A stretch of DNA of 64,000 bases from Chitinophaga vietnamensis (GTDB lineage Bacteria > Bacteroidota > Bacteroidia > Chitinophagales > Chitinophagaceae), in NCBI RefSeq assembly GCF_902167635.1, contig NZ_CABHMS010000004.1, positions 372,001-436,000 on the forward strand, read 5' to 3'. The notes under the pieces are model-generated. The model did not search any database, was not told the DNA's origin, and saw only the letters and a program-made list of their open reading frames with translations. Shown piece by piece: positions 16,766-25,360 of this stretch; position 1 is the first letter of the stretch, and every line of letters begins with the position of its first letter. The translations under genes and the position numbers were made by a program.

Positions 16766-17797
16766 ATGAAGCCATTTATCTCTATTCTACTACTTTGCAT
16801 TATGTGTAGCGTCTGTATGGCACAGGAGAATCCATTTAAGACAATTGGCAGAAAATCGAAGGTTCATAGTCTTTCCAAAGACCATGTTGAAACTTTCGAT
16901 AATGATAGCATCCAACGTATCGGAACCGTGCTGATGAACATCCGGACAAAAGAAATTGTTTTACTTTTAGACAGTGATAGTGTTTTTAGAGCCAGTAGTG
17001 ACAATTCCTCAGCCAGCAGATGGTATAGTATAGATCCACTGGCAGATAAGTTTTCGTCCTGGAGTCCATATCATTTCACCTACAATAACCCTATTTCATT
17101 TATCGACCCTGATGGCAGAGCTGCAGAATGGGTGCCGGAAGTGCAAATTAATAAAGATAAGAAAGGAAATGAGACCGGTGGGCAGATAGTGGTTCGGATG
17201 GAGAAGGGGGATAATGCTCAGACCCTTTCAAAATATCTTGGTGTTGATCAGAAGAAGGCTGATCAATTAATGAGTACAATGGGTAAAGATGGTACAATAG
17301 CATTGACAAATGATATTCCTGGTGTTGCTGCGATTAACGCATCTATTAATGACATGGTGACAAATTCTGATAACTATTCTCATAATATTTTTACAGCCAA
17401 TAATTTATTTGAGACAAATTACAATTGTTGGACTTGTGCATTAGCTATTACACAAGGAGAAACGCCGGGCTTTTCGACCTTTACATCAGAGTCTCAGTTT
17501 GTAAACGACATTCAGAATAATTATGTAAACGTCTCAGGTAACCCATCAAGTTTTAAGTTTGGTCAAACTGCTATTTCATTTGGTTATAAGGAAGATTTTG
17601 GATATGGTGCGACGAAAATTGTTCATGGAGCGGTATACCTCGGAACCAGCAAAGATGGGACACAATATGTTTGGACAAAAGATGGTAAGTGGTATCCTCC
17701 TAGAGTAGCTACATTGAATGAGACAGTGAGCAAGTATGAACCGGTGATGGGGGTAAACGGTGAGAAGGGGAAAGGATATTATAACCCGAGGAAATAA
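16766..17797 (+). CDS. Secreted RHS-motif protein with NlpC/P60-like C-terminal domain (putative effector)
   Basis: A 343-residue protein with a signal peptide (about 1-19, ending CMAQ). Residues 85-118 match the RHS-repeat-associated core ending (RWYSIDPLAD, then YNNPISFIDPDGR), yet no RHS/YD repeats precede it: only 65 residues lie between signal peptide and motif. After it comes a LysM-like segment (about 140-175; EKGDNAQTLSKYLGV), then a papain-like region with NYNCWTCALA (Cys221 or Cys224) and HGAVYLGTSKDGTQYVWTKD (His287), as in NlpC/P60 or CHAP amidases and RHS-toxin tips. It is read as a mini polymorphic toxin or wall-active enzyme (inference). The small membrane protein just downstream is a candidate immunity protein. 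Confidence 0.65.
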   Translation: MKPFISILLLCIMCSVCMAQENPFKTIGRKSKVHSLSKDHVETFDNDSIQRIGTVLMNIRTKEIVLLLDSDSVFRASSDNSSASRWYSIDPLADKFSSWSPYHFTYNNPISFIDPDGRAAEWVPEVQINKDKKGNETGGQIVVRMEKGDNAQTLSKYLGVDQKKADQLMSTMGKDGTIALTNDIPGVAAINASINDMVTNSDNYSHNIFTANNLFETNYNCWTCALAITQGETPGFSTFTSESQFVNDIQNNYVNVSGNPSSFKFGQTAISFGYKEDFGYGATKIVHGAVYLGTSKDGTQYVWTKDGKWYPPRVATLNETVSKYEPVMGVNGEKGKGYYNPRK

Positions 17798-17808
17798 AAA
17801 ATGTTATT

Positions 17809-18201
17809 ATGAAGATTTTAAAGGTTCTGTTAGTTGTCATTCTTACTCTTCTTTCAATCGGGAGTATTTACTACCTTTTTTCAGAAGGTGGTGCAGGTAG
17901 GCTTACAAATTGGATAACGATATTAATTCCCATGTTTTTTATCCTTGTGATTCTAAAAAGGAACAAAATACTTTGGCTTATATCTATATTGGTGGTGATC
18001 TGGGCTATAGTAGACGTTTTCTACTATGGTAGTTACAGTGCCACGGCTCCCACAATGGAGTTTACCCGGATGATTAGTGAAAACACAGAAATTTCATGGA
18101 TAAAACGGCCGCTTAATATTTTTTCCGTTTTGTTCTATCCCATTGTATTAATAGTGCTGTTGCTGCCATCTGTACGTAAAAAGTACCTAAACCATGATTA
18201 A
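17809..18201 (+). CDS. Small four-TM membrane protein (candidate immunity protein)
   Basis: A 130-residue protein with four predicted membrane segments (about 4-24, 34-50, 55-73 and 105-124) and a short basic C-terminal tail (RKKYLNHD). No family is recognised. It sits 11 bp after the RHS-motif effector and overlaps the next gene by 8 bp, so it is translated within the cassette. Its position directly after a putative effector is the usual place of an immunity gene; that function is inference only. Low GC content like its neighbours. Confidence 0.6.
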   Translation: MKILKVLLVVILTLLSIGSIYYLFSEGGAGRLTNWITILIPMFFILVILKRNKILWLISILVVIWAIVDVFYYGSYSATAPTMEFTRMISENTEISWIKRPLNIFSVLFYPIVLIVLLLPSVRKKYLNHD

Positions 18202-19267
18202 GAAGATTCAGATAATCCTTTTCAGTATAGTTGTTTCCCCGATTTTATTATACGGCCAGGACGTAACAGAAAGAAGAGCAAATTTTGATACGGCTTTTTT
18301 GGTTATTAAAAAACTCGTTGAAGAAGATCAGCCAAAAACATTTAAGAAAGCTGTTTTTATTACGGAATATGCTTTCATGGGCAGGCAAATTGATTATAAA
18401 AAATTTGACGATTACATATACCATTTAACGTTTCTATGCCAAAAATTTGCTGACGTTAATCCTTTAACAGGATACAATTATCCTGACAGCCTTAATTTAC
18501 AAAATAACTATGCCGTATTTAAATTGATGAAAGATACAATACGGACGCTGACAAGGGGCAAGATTGACGTGATAAATTACCCGTACACCTATAACTTCGA
18601 CGATTTTTTTGGACACCAGGACTGGACCAATATGTTTGTTTCTAAGTTACTGGTAACTCACAAGGGAAACTGCCATAGCCTTCCTTATCTGTATAAAATC
18701 CTGTGTGATGAGCAAGAGGCGACATGCTGGCTTGCAATGGCTCCCAACCATCTCTATATCAAGAATCGTTGTAAAAAAAGTGGTTGGTATAACACAGAAT
18801 TGACATCTGGTGATTTTCCAATTGATGCTTGGATTTCTTCATCTGGGTATATACCAATCGAGGCAATTAGAAGTGGCATCTATATGGATACACTAAGTAA
18901 TAGGCAGGCAATTGCGCTGTGTGCAATAGATCTCGCAAAAGGCTATGAGCGTTTGATTAAAGACTATGATGACGGATTTATGATTAAATGTTGTGATTTA
19001 GCTCTTCAGTACCATCCGCAGAATGCACAGGCGTTATTGTTAAAAGCTGAAGTGCTGAAACGTATTTATACAAAACGCCTTCAGCTGAACAATAAACCGG
19101 ATGATGAACTATTCGGCCAAATGAAGGCTGTATATAGCAAACTTGTGGATCTTGGTTATAGAGAAATGCCGGAAGAGATGTATGTTAATTGGCTTAATTC
19201 TGTAAGTAAAGAGAGAAGTAAGTATACTAACCATAAATTATTAAGTGATCTAAAAGGAACCAATTAG
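18194..19267 (+). CDS. Secreted transglutaminase-like protein, paralogue B
   Basis: A 357-residue protein with a signal peptide (about 1-21, ending LLYGQ). It carries the same Cys-His pattern as the protein at 15409: HKGNCHSLPYLYKIL with Cys160, APNHLYIK with His186, then YNTELTSG (about 199-206). Conserved W-T-NMFVSKLL precedes the Cys, and SGYIPIEAIRSGIYMDTL follows. It lacks the longer N-terminal part of paralogue A. The C-terminus has TPR-like helices (LALQYHPQNAQALLLKAEVL). Such proteins recur in Bacteroidota without known function. It ends the effector cassette; the convergent mobC gene stops 46 bp away. Confidence 0.7.
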   Translation: MIKKIQIILFSIVVSPILLYGQDVTERRANFDTAFLVIKKLVEEDQPKTFKKAVFITEYAFMGRQIDYKKFDDYIYHLTFLCQKFADVNPLTGYNYPDSLNLQNNYAVFKLMKDTIRTLTRGKIDVINYPYTYNFDDFFGHQDWTNMFVSKLLVTHKGNCHSLPYLYKILCDEQEATCWLAMAPNHLYIKNRCKKSGWYNTELTSGDFPIDAWISSSGYIPIEAIRSGIYMDTLSNRQAIALCAIDLAKGYERLIKDYDDGFMIKCCDLALQYHPQNAQALLLKAEVLKRIYTKRLQLNNKPDDELFGQMKAVYSKLVDLGYREMPEEMYVNWLNSVSKERSKYTNHKLLSDLKGTN

Positions 19268-19312
19268 TATAACATTTGAGCCGGTCGCCAATATTGGCCC
19301 GGCAGTTTGTTA

Positions 19313-21304
19313 TCATGCCTTCCGGACGATTAAGGATTCAAGAGCAGGGTCATTTATTATCCTCTCCAATTCCGCGTTGATAATGTCTTGCACGTCCTGT
19401 TTAATCTGCAAAAAATTCTGCTGGACTATATTGTTATCAAGGTTCCTGACTACGGGCAGCTCTTTATATTTATCATGCTCTTTCTTCAGGGCGGCCGGGT
19501 CATTCTGTACCCGGCAGTGAAATACCTTCTGTTTTATCTCCTGACCGGGATTGTCGGCAACGATACCGACGAACTCCCCGGAGGACAGCCCGGATATTGT
19601 GGAAGCAGGTACTGCAAGGTCCAGCTGCTGAGAATGATTAACAGAGGTATCGGAGCTATTGACGGTAATGCTGGAACGGTCCTGCATGATCTTGCCTATC
19701 CGTTCGCTCATCTGTTTGGCAGTATCACCGGAAACCTGCCCGCTGATGATATTGCCGCATAGGTTCATCAGCACATCCGCCATTTCCCGGGAATAATCTT
19801 TCCTTACCTGGTCCAGGTTCTGGATGACAATGGTAGTTGCTATGAGATTTGATCTGCCAGTACCGACCAGGGCATCTATACCGTTTACTGTCAAAGTGGG
19901 GAACTCCTCGAAGTTCACACCGCACTTGATTTTCCCCTTTTTATTGATCTGCTTTATCAGCCGATTTATATATAAGGACAATACGGCGCCATATACGGTC
20001 TGCTTCTGTGGGTTGTTTCCCATGCAGAGTATTTGCGGGGCATCGGGGTTATTGATATCCAGGCTGAGGTCCGAGCCGGAAAGCACAAAATAGAGTTCAG
20101 GAGATGACAGGCGGGCCATCGCAATCTTGGCGGCAGCTATCTGTCCTTCCAATTGCTCCATTACGTCCTGCTCGAAGGCGGTAATGAAGGGAGAGACGAG
20201 TAGTTCCAGTTCCCTGTCTTTCTCACAACGCAGTACTGTAAAGAGCTTTGAGTATTCTACCTGCATCATTTCCACGACGTGGGGCAGGGTGCAGAACTCC
20301 CCATTACGGTACTTCCGGAGATACCATATAATGGCGGTGACGAAAATAATTGGACTTTCTATGAAGAAGTCGCCACTGCGCTGCAACCACGTCCTGTTAA
20401 GGCCCAGCAGGATGGTGCGGGCGCTTTCTGCGGCGTCGGTGATATCGGTCATGCCCGCCGGCTCCAACGGGTTACACCTGGCAGTCCGGCTGAGATCTTC
20501 AAAGATGATGGCGTTGAACTGGGGAGGAACTTTATACCTGTGCTTATACCTGAGAAAGTGATTATAGGCGATCTGTGACAGGTCCGGGAACTTATAGTCA
20601 TATATAAACTGGGCATATCCCTTTTCAATCTGCTGTTTGATGATGTTTTCCAGAATGTACCAGGTCTTACCGCTACCGGGCTGGCCGCACACCAGGCAGC
20701 CTCGCATAGGGTTGATCAGGTTTATCCAGGATTTGCGGGTACGGGCTTTGAGCTGATAGGTGGCGGGGATATTGATGGAAAACTCATTGGTGAGCAGGCG
20801 CTCTTCCTGCGGGAAGGACTGGCTTTCCTTATTGAAGATATCAGCACGGTTGATCTTCAGTTTCAGGACGCGGGATAGCAGGGTACCGCCGGTTAAGATG
20901 AGGATATAACCTGCCGCGGTGATACCTATATATAAGGTACCCCGTGTGAGGGCGTCGGTCGGCAGCAGGAAAATGAGATAGCTGATGAAGTATAGCAACA
21001 GGCCGCAGGTCATATATGACAGCGCGGCACCATACTTTATCTTTTCATCCTTGCGGCCCTGAGCTCCCAGCAGGGTGATGCCCAGGAAGTCCAGGGCAAT
21101 CAGCTTGGATTTATGGAAATAAGAAAAAAGACCTGTTTTGGAAATGTTTTCCAGCAGCCGGTCGGTGATCTCGGCTGTCCAGTGCCAGGCGTGAAAGGCA
21201 CCATAACAATAATAATAAAAGTGCATGACCAGCACGACAATGCTGATCAAGCGGGTAAGGTCCAGGATCTTCCGCAGACCCTGCTCGTTTTCTCCTGTGC
21301 GCAT
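19313..21304 (-). CDS. mobC: Type IV coupling protein, MobC/TraG-VirD4 family
   Basis: A 663-residue DNA-pumping ATPase that links the relaxosome to the secretion channel at the inner membrane. Hydrophobic segments lie in the first 150 residues (about 17-35, 97-115 and 124-145). Walker A GQPGSGKTW is at 207-215, followed by YDYKFPD. The Walker B region is GVNFEEFPTL. This is the Bacteroides MobC type (YWG-like variant of TraD/VirD4). It is the last gene of a leftward mobA-mobB-mobC operon and starts 44 bp after the relaxase stop. Confidence 0.9.
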   Translation of the reverse strand: MRTGENEQGLRKILDLTRLISIVVLVMHFYYYCYGAFHAWHWTAEITDRLLENISKTGLFSYFHKSKLIALDFLGITLLGAQGRKDEKIKYGAALSYMTCGLLLYFISYLIFLLPTDALTRGTLYIGITAAGYILILTGGTLLSRVLKLKINRADIFNKESQSFPQEERLLTNEFSINIPATYQLKARTRKSWINLINPMRGCLVCGQPGSGKTWYILENIIKQQIEKGYAQFIYDYKFPDLSQIAYNHFLRYKHRYKVPPQFNAIIFEDLSRTARCNPLEPAGMTDITDAAESARTILLGLNRTWLQRSGDFFIESPIIFVTAIIWYLRKYRNGEFCTLPHVVEMMQVEYSKLFTVLRCEKDRELELLVSPFITAFEQDVMEQLEGQIAAAKIAMARLSSPELYFVLSGSDLSLDINNPDAPQILCMGNNPQKQTVYGAVLSLYINRLIKQINKKGKIKCGVNFEEFPTLTVNGIDALVGTGRSNLIATTIVIQNLDQVRKDYSREMADVLMNLCGNIISGQVSGDTAKQMSERIGKIMQDRSSITVNSSDTSVNHSQQLDLAVPASTISGLSSGEFVGIVADNPGQEIKQKVFHCRVQNDPAALKKEHDKYKELPVVRNLDNNIVQQNFLQIKQDVQDIINAELERIINDPALESLIVRKA

Positions 21305-21348
21305 TTTCCAATTCCTCCATTTCCCTTCTGCACAAGCGCATGGGTACT

Positions 21349-22659
21349 TTAATCGTCAACAGATGGGCGTTTCCGCCTCTTTTTCCCCTTATGGTGTTCC
21401 GGTCCCTGAAAATTATATTCAGGCTGAAACAGTTGTTCAACAAGGTTACCGACTATAGCTACCGGTAACGTATTAGTGGTATGAGCTGCATCAATCTTAT
21501 GCAAGCTGTTATCAGGGGCCTGCCCGGCTTCCGCTGCCGCAGGTTTTTGCGGGGCGGTATTTTGCCGCTGGTGTGCAGCCTGAGAAGGGCGCTGGGCTTC
21601 CTGGTCCGGTGAAGTGCATCTTTTCTGCAGGCCGGCAGCGCTGTATTGTTTGCCCAGGTCGCTGCCGTTAAAGACACACCGGGTCCGGTGGTCAATGAAA
21701 GTGATACCGTAAAGCTGGCCGGCGGCGCTCTGCCTCCTGACGGTGGCAATACCCTCTTTTTCCAGGGCAGTGATCAGCTGGGGAAGGGAGAGGGGCTGTT
21801 TTCCGGCAAGCGTCCAGTCTATAGCCGTTTTCAGCCGCACCGCATGGCCTTCTTTTAGCGGCTGGTTTTTCTGAAACTGATTTTCCAGGTAGGCCAGCGT
21901 GGGTTTGCTGTGAATGGAGCTGGCTTTGATGGGAACGCCTACCTTATTGCCATGATCATCCAGGATACGGTACAGAAGCCCGCCTTTCTGAAAGATGCGG
22001 GAATCCTCCTTTCCCCGGTCTGCTGCTACATTATAGAGGCGTAGAATGGCATTCAGCTCTGGTAAAGAGCTATATTTATAGGTCTTCAGCACAGCATCCA
22101 GCACATTAGTAATACTTCTTTTGGTTTCCGTTCGCCCATAGATCACCTTCTGCGCACTTACCGGCTGAATGTTCTGCTGCTGGCGCCGTTGGTCTTCGGC
22201 CCGCACAAGCCCATAGCGTGATTCAATGACTTTGCGAGCGGGTTCGGACTTGTCCCTGCCGATATTGTGCAATGGAATACGGCGGCCTGTTGCCTGTATG
22301 CAGGAGGTAACAATATGGATATGAGGGTGGCCGGCGTCAAAATGTTCATAAACCAGGTAGGGTTGTTTGGCAAAGCCAATGCGCTCCATGTAGTCATCAG
22401 CTATGCCGGCCAGCTTTTCAACGGAGAAGGTTTCTGTTGGATGGAAGTTGAGGGAGATATGAACCGTTTTGTTGGCTGTCCGCTGGTTGAGTGCATGGAG
22501 GTGCTCAAAGCGGTCCAGCTTATCATAGAAGTTCATATCCTCTTTTTCCTGCAGGAAATTACCGGCATGTATCAGCCGCGCGTTTCCTTCCTTCACTTTA
22601 TTCTCGTTATAGTTGAGTACCCGTAGGATACTTTTAGGCGTTTTTATCTTTGCAACCAT
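21349..22659 (-). CDS. mobB: Relaxase/mobilization nuclease, MobB-like
   Basis: A 436-residue conjugative relaxase that nicks oriT and stays covalently bound to the transferred strand. The three-histidine metal motif is H111-P-H-I-H in FDAGHPHIHIVTS (His111, 113 and 115), preceded by VHISLNFHP. The N-terminal Tyr candidate for the nicking reaction is Y17 in VLNYNENKV. The C-terminal part (about 330-436) is low-complexity and Gln/Ala-rich. Its 5' end overlaps the 3' end of mobA by 16 bp, indicating coupled translation. Confidence 0.9.
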   Translation of the reverse strand: MVAKIKTPKSILRVLNYNENKVKEGNARLIHAGNFLQEKEDMNFYDKLDRFEHLHALNQRTANKTVHISLNFHPTETFSVEKLAGIADDYMERIGFAKQPYLVYEHFDAGHPHIHIVTSCIQATGRRIPLHNIGRDKSEPARKVIESRYGLVRAEDQRRQQQNIQPVSAQKVIYGRTETKRSITNVLDAVLKTYKYSSLPELNAILRLYNVAADRGKEDSRIFQKGGLLYRILDDHGNKVGVPIKASSIHSKPTLAYLENQFQKNQPLKEGHAVRLKTAIDWTLAGKQPLSLPQLITALEKEGIATVRRQSAAGQLYGITFIDHRTRCVFNGSDLGKQYSAAGLQKRCTSPDQEAQRPSQAAHQRQNTAPQKPAAAEAGQAPDNSLHKIDAAHTTNTLPVAIVGNLVEQLFQPEYNFQGPEHHKGKKRRKRPSVDD

Positions 22660-23027
22660 TGCTGATAGATTTGGTTCATACGCTGGTTTATCTCAGCTAC
22701 CTTTTGTAGCAGCTCCTGCTGCTGTCTTTCATATGAGAGAATCCCGGCCAGGTATTCGGGTTGTTCGCGCAGGGTATGCAGCTTTTTAACAGCCTGGTTA
22801 AAGTTGTTGCCGATGGCGCGTAGCTCATTTTTCATAGTGATTAGCTCTGTCAAAAGGTCATCGGCAGACTGATTACGGTGCTTCACCGTAACGGGCATAC
22901 GAAGTAAAACTGCCCTGACATATTCGCTTAACTTGCGGCAGGTGGTCGCCTGATAAAGCTGAAATATCTGCCGGTATTCTGCCGGCTTCACCCGTATGCT
23001 AATCCACTTTCTTTCCTTAATGTTCAT
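22644..23027 (-). CDS. mobA: Mobilization accessory protein MobA (ribbon-helix-helix type)
   Basis: A relaxosome accessory protein that binds oriT and recruits the relaxase. The chosen start gives 127 residues beginning MNIKERKWISIRVKPAEYRQ, the usual beta-strand-helix start of RHH mobilization proteins. A longer frame opens at 23156, but its extra 43 residues run through the palindromic DNA upstream and look non-coding. RKLSEYVRAVLLRMPV and NNFNQAVKKLHTL are typical MobC-Pfam (relaxosome) segments. First gene of the leftward mob operon, next to the candidate oriT. Confidence 0.85.
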   Translation of the reverse strand: MNIKERKWISIRVKPAEYRQIFQLYQATTCRKLSEYVRAVLLRMPVTVKHRNQSADDLLTELITMKNELRAIGNNFNQAVKKLHTLREQPEYLAGILSYERQQQELLQKVAEINQRMNQIYQQWLQR

Positions 23028-23580
23028 AAGTATCCTGTTCTTTTCTTGAAGAAATTCCGAGTTCCGAGGAATTGAGAAATACACCGCTGCCGACTTCGGA
23101 GGCGTGCGGCGAGATTCCGTTGTGCAACAACGGTACATCTCGCCGGGTGCCATCAATGGTACCCTGGAGCGGTGCCTTCCGGATGTAAAAGGCGCCTTGG
23201 ATTTAGGTACCTGCCAGCCGACGATGATAAACCTGGAAGGAGGTAGCGGGTGATTTTATTTCTGTCCCCATCATCGGAAAAAAATGAGCGAGATAAAGAA
23301 AGATGATGGGTGGCGGTATCCATCGCGATGCATCTACATTGATATTGCGGTACTGAAAAACTGGCAGCCAGATCACCAATGGGCCGGCCTGGGATAGAAA
23401 CAGATATGCTGTAACTGATCATCATACATCTACATTTTCAAATTTCATCAATCAGTATTTATTGCTGCAAAGCTAATGTTGCACAAGGGTTCAGCAAATA
23501 CCTGTGTCTATTCTATACGGGCTACGTATATTGGTTTACGTTAGTTTTGTATCATATTCGTTAATCAAAAATCAAATGCG
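23028..23580. other. Gene-free region with stacked inverted repeats, candidate oriT
   Basis: This 553-bp stretch between divergent mobA and the 23581 gene has no convincing gene. It holds a nested palindrome at 23107-23145, an 8-bp inverted repeat with one G-T pair (GGTGCCTT 23171-23178 and AAGGCGCC 23188-23195), and a perfect 9-bp inverted repeat (CCCATCATC 23267-23275 and GATGATGGG 23302-23310). CATCTACATT occurs twice near 23330 and 23425. Position next to mobA and the repeat content are typical of an origin of transfer. The nick site cannot be assigned. Confidence 0.5.
23107..23145. repeat. Nested palindrome near mobA
   Basis: Outer arms CGGCGAGAT (23107-23115) and ATCTCGCCG (23137-23145); inner arms CCGTTGT (23117-23123) and ACAACGG (23127-23133) around a GCA loop. 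Both arm pairs are perfect. It lies 80 bp before the mobA start and may be a relaxosome binding site or an mob operon operator. Confidence 0.7.
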
Positions 23581-23955
23581 ATGGATGGAAATGTGCAAAC
23601 CTTCAATGAGGCCATTGCTGCCGGATATGAGCCAAGCGATTATCTGTTTGATACAGCCCACCTGCCTATCGGAACAGTTCGTGCTTTCCTGGATTTCAAA
23701 ATATGGACGAAAACCGGCACAGGTATTACGTGCTTTTTCCGGGAAGCAGAAACAGAAAAGAAATTCCGGTTGACAGTATTTCGGAGGAAGGGGAGTGATG
23801 CCTATAAGCTCGCTGACGCTCGCATAGATTTCAGGAATTGCCCGGTCGATGTGCTGTATGAGCTGACCGCTGATAAGAACAGCAATGGCAATGTAGTGCT
23901 ACGGACGGCAGGAGTGGTGGAAACAGGGGAGCAGCGTATAAGTCTGGAGCCATAG
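23581..23955 (+). CDS. Hypothetical ICE protein
   Basis: A 124-residue soluble protein with no family recognised. There is no signal peptide or membrane segment. It is beta-rich (ITCFFREAETEKKFRLTVFRR, then VVLRTAGVVETGEQRISL). The ATG at 23581 follows a TAGTTTTG element (23542-23549) that fits the Bacteroidota -7 box TAnnTTTG, although no good -33 box is seen. It stands alone, divergent from mobA, and is closed by two hairpin terminators. The location between oriT and the DUF932/ssb genes suggests a DNA-processing or early-entry role (inference). Confidence 0.65.
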   Translation: MDGNVQTFNEAIAAGYEPSDYLFDTAHLPIGTVRAFLDFKIWTKTGTGITCFFREAETEKKFRLTVFRRKGSDAYKLADARIDFRNCPVDVLYELTADKNSNGNVVLRTAGVVETGEQRISLEP

Positions 23956-24003
23956 GCTTCCGGAGATAGATTGGTTTCGTAGTTTCAGTTATAGGTAAAG
24001 TGT

Positions 24004-24029
24004 TCCGGGTATTCCTGCCCGGATTTTTT
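24004..24029 (+). terminator. Terminator after 23581 gene, first hairpin
   Basis: TCCGGG (24004-24009) pairs with CCCGGA (24018-24023), 8-nt loop, followed by six T. Confidence 0.65.
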
Positions 24030-24083
24030 ATTGTAGTTCAGGTGGTGTGAGGTTTGAGGCTACCTGCTTCTGAAATATCCTCA

Positions 24084-24113
24084 ACGGCCTGTCCCGAAGG
24101 GCAGGCCGTTTTT
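24084..24113 (+). terminator. Second, stronger terminator between 23581 and DUF932 genes
   Basis: ACGGCCTG and CAGGCCGT pair perfectly, continued by CCC/GGG across a single bulged T and a GAA loop; five T follow. It separates convergent genes. Confidence 0.75.
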
Positions 24114-24185
24114 ATACAAAAACAGCGCTTTAAAGGATTCGAGCAGGAAAAAAAGCAGTGGGGAGCATCGCTCCCCCTGTTTTGA

Positions 24186-25265
24186 TCAATTGAAGATTAA
24201 TGCTTCCATTCCTTTGCTGGCAAATGCTTCACAGAGATTAAATGCAGCCTGAGTACGCAGCTGTGCGGTGCCATTTATAATGGAGTTTAGTTTCATTTCC
24301 TGGTTCTTGTACGTTCGTACATTTTGAAAGTAGCCACTGACAGCATTATATGCACCGAATACGGTGCCGCGTGTGGTATCTGTCTGTTGTGTGCTGTTGC
24401 TCATAGCATACTGATAGGCATCTTCAACAATGTTGTTAAAAGCGGCGGACAGATCATCCCTTCTATCGGCTTGTAGTTTCTGCAATACTTCTTTGTTCGG
24501 TACCATCGCCAGCTGAATAAGTTTTTTTACCTCGGGGTCGGTGATCCTGACTTTTGCCCAGTGGTTAAAAACCTCCTCCAGTCGTATAGATAGTTTGTTG
24601 ACAAGGCCCATTACCCTGTGGGCCTGCGCTAGTCGCTCCTTTGCGCTTCCGGTGTGTCTGATTCTTATACTGTTGGAATGGTGACGCATGGCGGCATTCA
24701 GCGTATTGTTGCAAACGATGCGTATAGGCGTAAATGCTGCTGTGATGCTTCCCAAGCCGTTATGAGAAGTAGTAAGAAACAGGTATTGCTCTATCAGGTC
24801 ATCATTTCCCACGCGGATATACCGGGGAAGTTTGGCGGTAATAAATATGCGTTCTCCCGCACCAAGTGCCCCGGCAGTTTCATAAAGAATGCCGTCGCCA
24901 CTAACGATGGAGTCAAAGAAAGAAAAGGCATCTGTGTTTTGCACCACCTTGTAATCTTTGCCCACAACACCCAGCACGGCCTCGTTATCTGTACGTACGG
25001 TGGCGTAGTAGTTAGGCACTTCAATTTCAGGGATGATAATACTGAAATCTTCGTCCTGCCTTTTTAAACTGTTCGCGCATTTTTCGCTATCGTAGGTAAA
25101 TAATGGGCGTTTTTCCACAAGGTAGTCAAGCCCTGCAAATTTGATGGCTTCTTCGCTGGTAGGGTAATCCTCTACGACTTGCCCCAGCCCGTGCCATGCC
25201 TTCTGTTGTACAGAAAAGAAACTATGTTTGCCAGTTTGTTCGTTGAAAAAAATATTATGTGCCAT
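24186..25265 (-). CDS. DUF932 domain-containing protein
   Basis: A 359-residue protein of the phage/plasmid-like DUF932 group. The N-terminus MAHNIFFNEQTGKHSFFSVQ followed by KAWHGLG is the hallmark of the family, and RIVCNNTLNAAMR (about 185-197) is the second conserved block. A TTG-initiated frame opens 12 bp earlier, but the ATG at 25265 matches the family start. Members are common in Bacteroidota ICEs and plasmids next to ssb and are thought to support single-stranded DNA processing or anti-restriction after entry; the biochemical role is unknown. It is in a leftward unit with ssb. Confidence 0.85.
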   Translation of the reverse strand: MAHNIFFNEQTGKHSFFSVQQKAWHGLGQVVEDYPTSEEAIKFAGLDYLVEKRPLFTYDSEKCANSLKRQDEDFSIIIPEIEVPNYYATVRTDNEAVLGVVGKDYKVVQNTDAFSFFDSIVSGDGILYETAGALGAGERIFITAKLPRYIRVGNDDLIEQYLFLTTSHNGLGSITAAFTPIRIVCNNTLNAAMRHHSNSIRIRHTGSAKERLAQAHRVMGLVNKLSIRLEEVFNHWAKVRITDPEVKKLIQLAMVPNKEVLQKLQADRRDDLSAAFNNIVEDAYQYAMSNSTQQTDTTRGTVFGAYNAVSGYFQNVRTYKNQEMKLNSIINGTAQLRTQAAFNLCEAFASKGMEALIFN

Positions 25266-25360
25266 ACAATAACCCAATATTAATTTATAGGCCGCAGGAG
25301 GGGAAACTGCGGTAAAAAGTGAAAGGTTTTATCCGCCCGGATACCGGGCGGATATAAATG

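Noticed and set aside
23153-23425. 90-codon frame next to mobA
   Set aside because: It runs through the inverted repeats of the candidate oriT and has no protein-like features.
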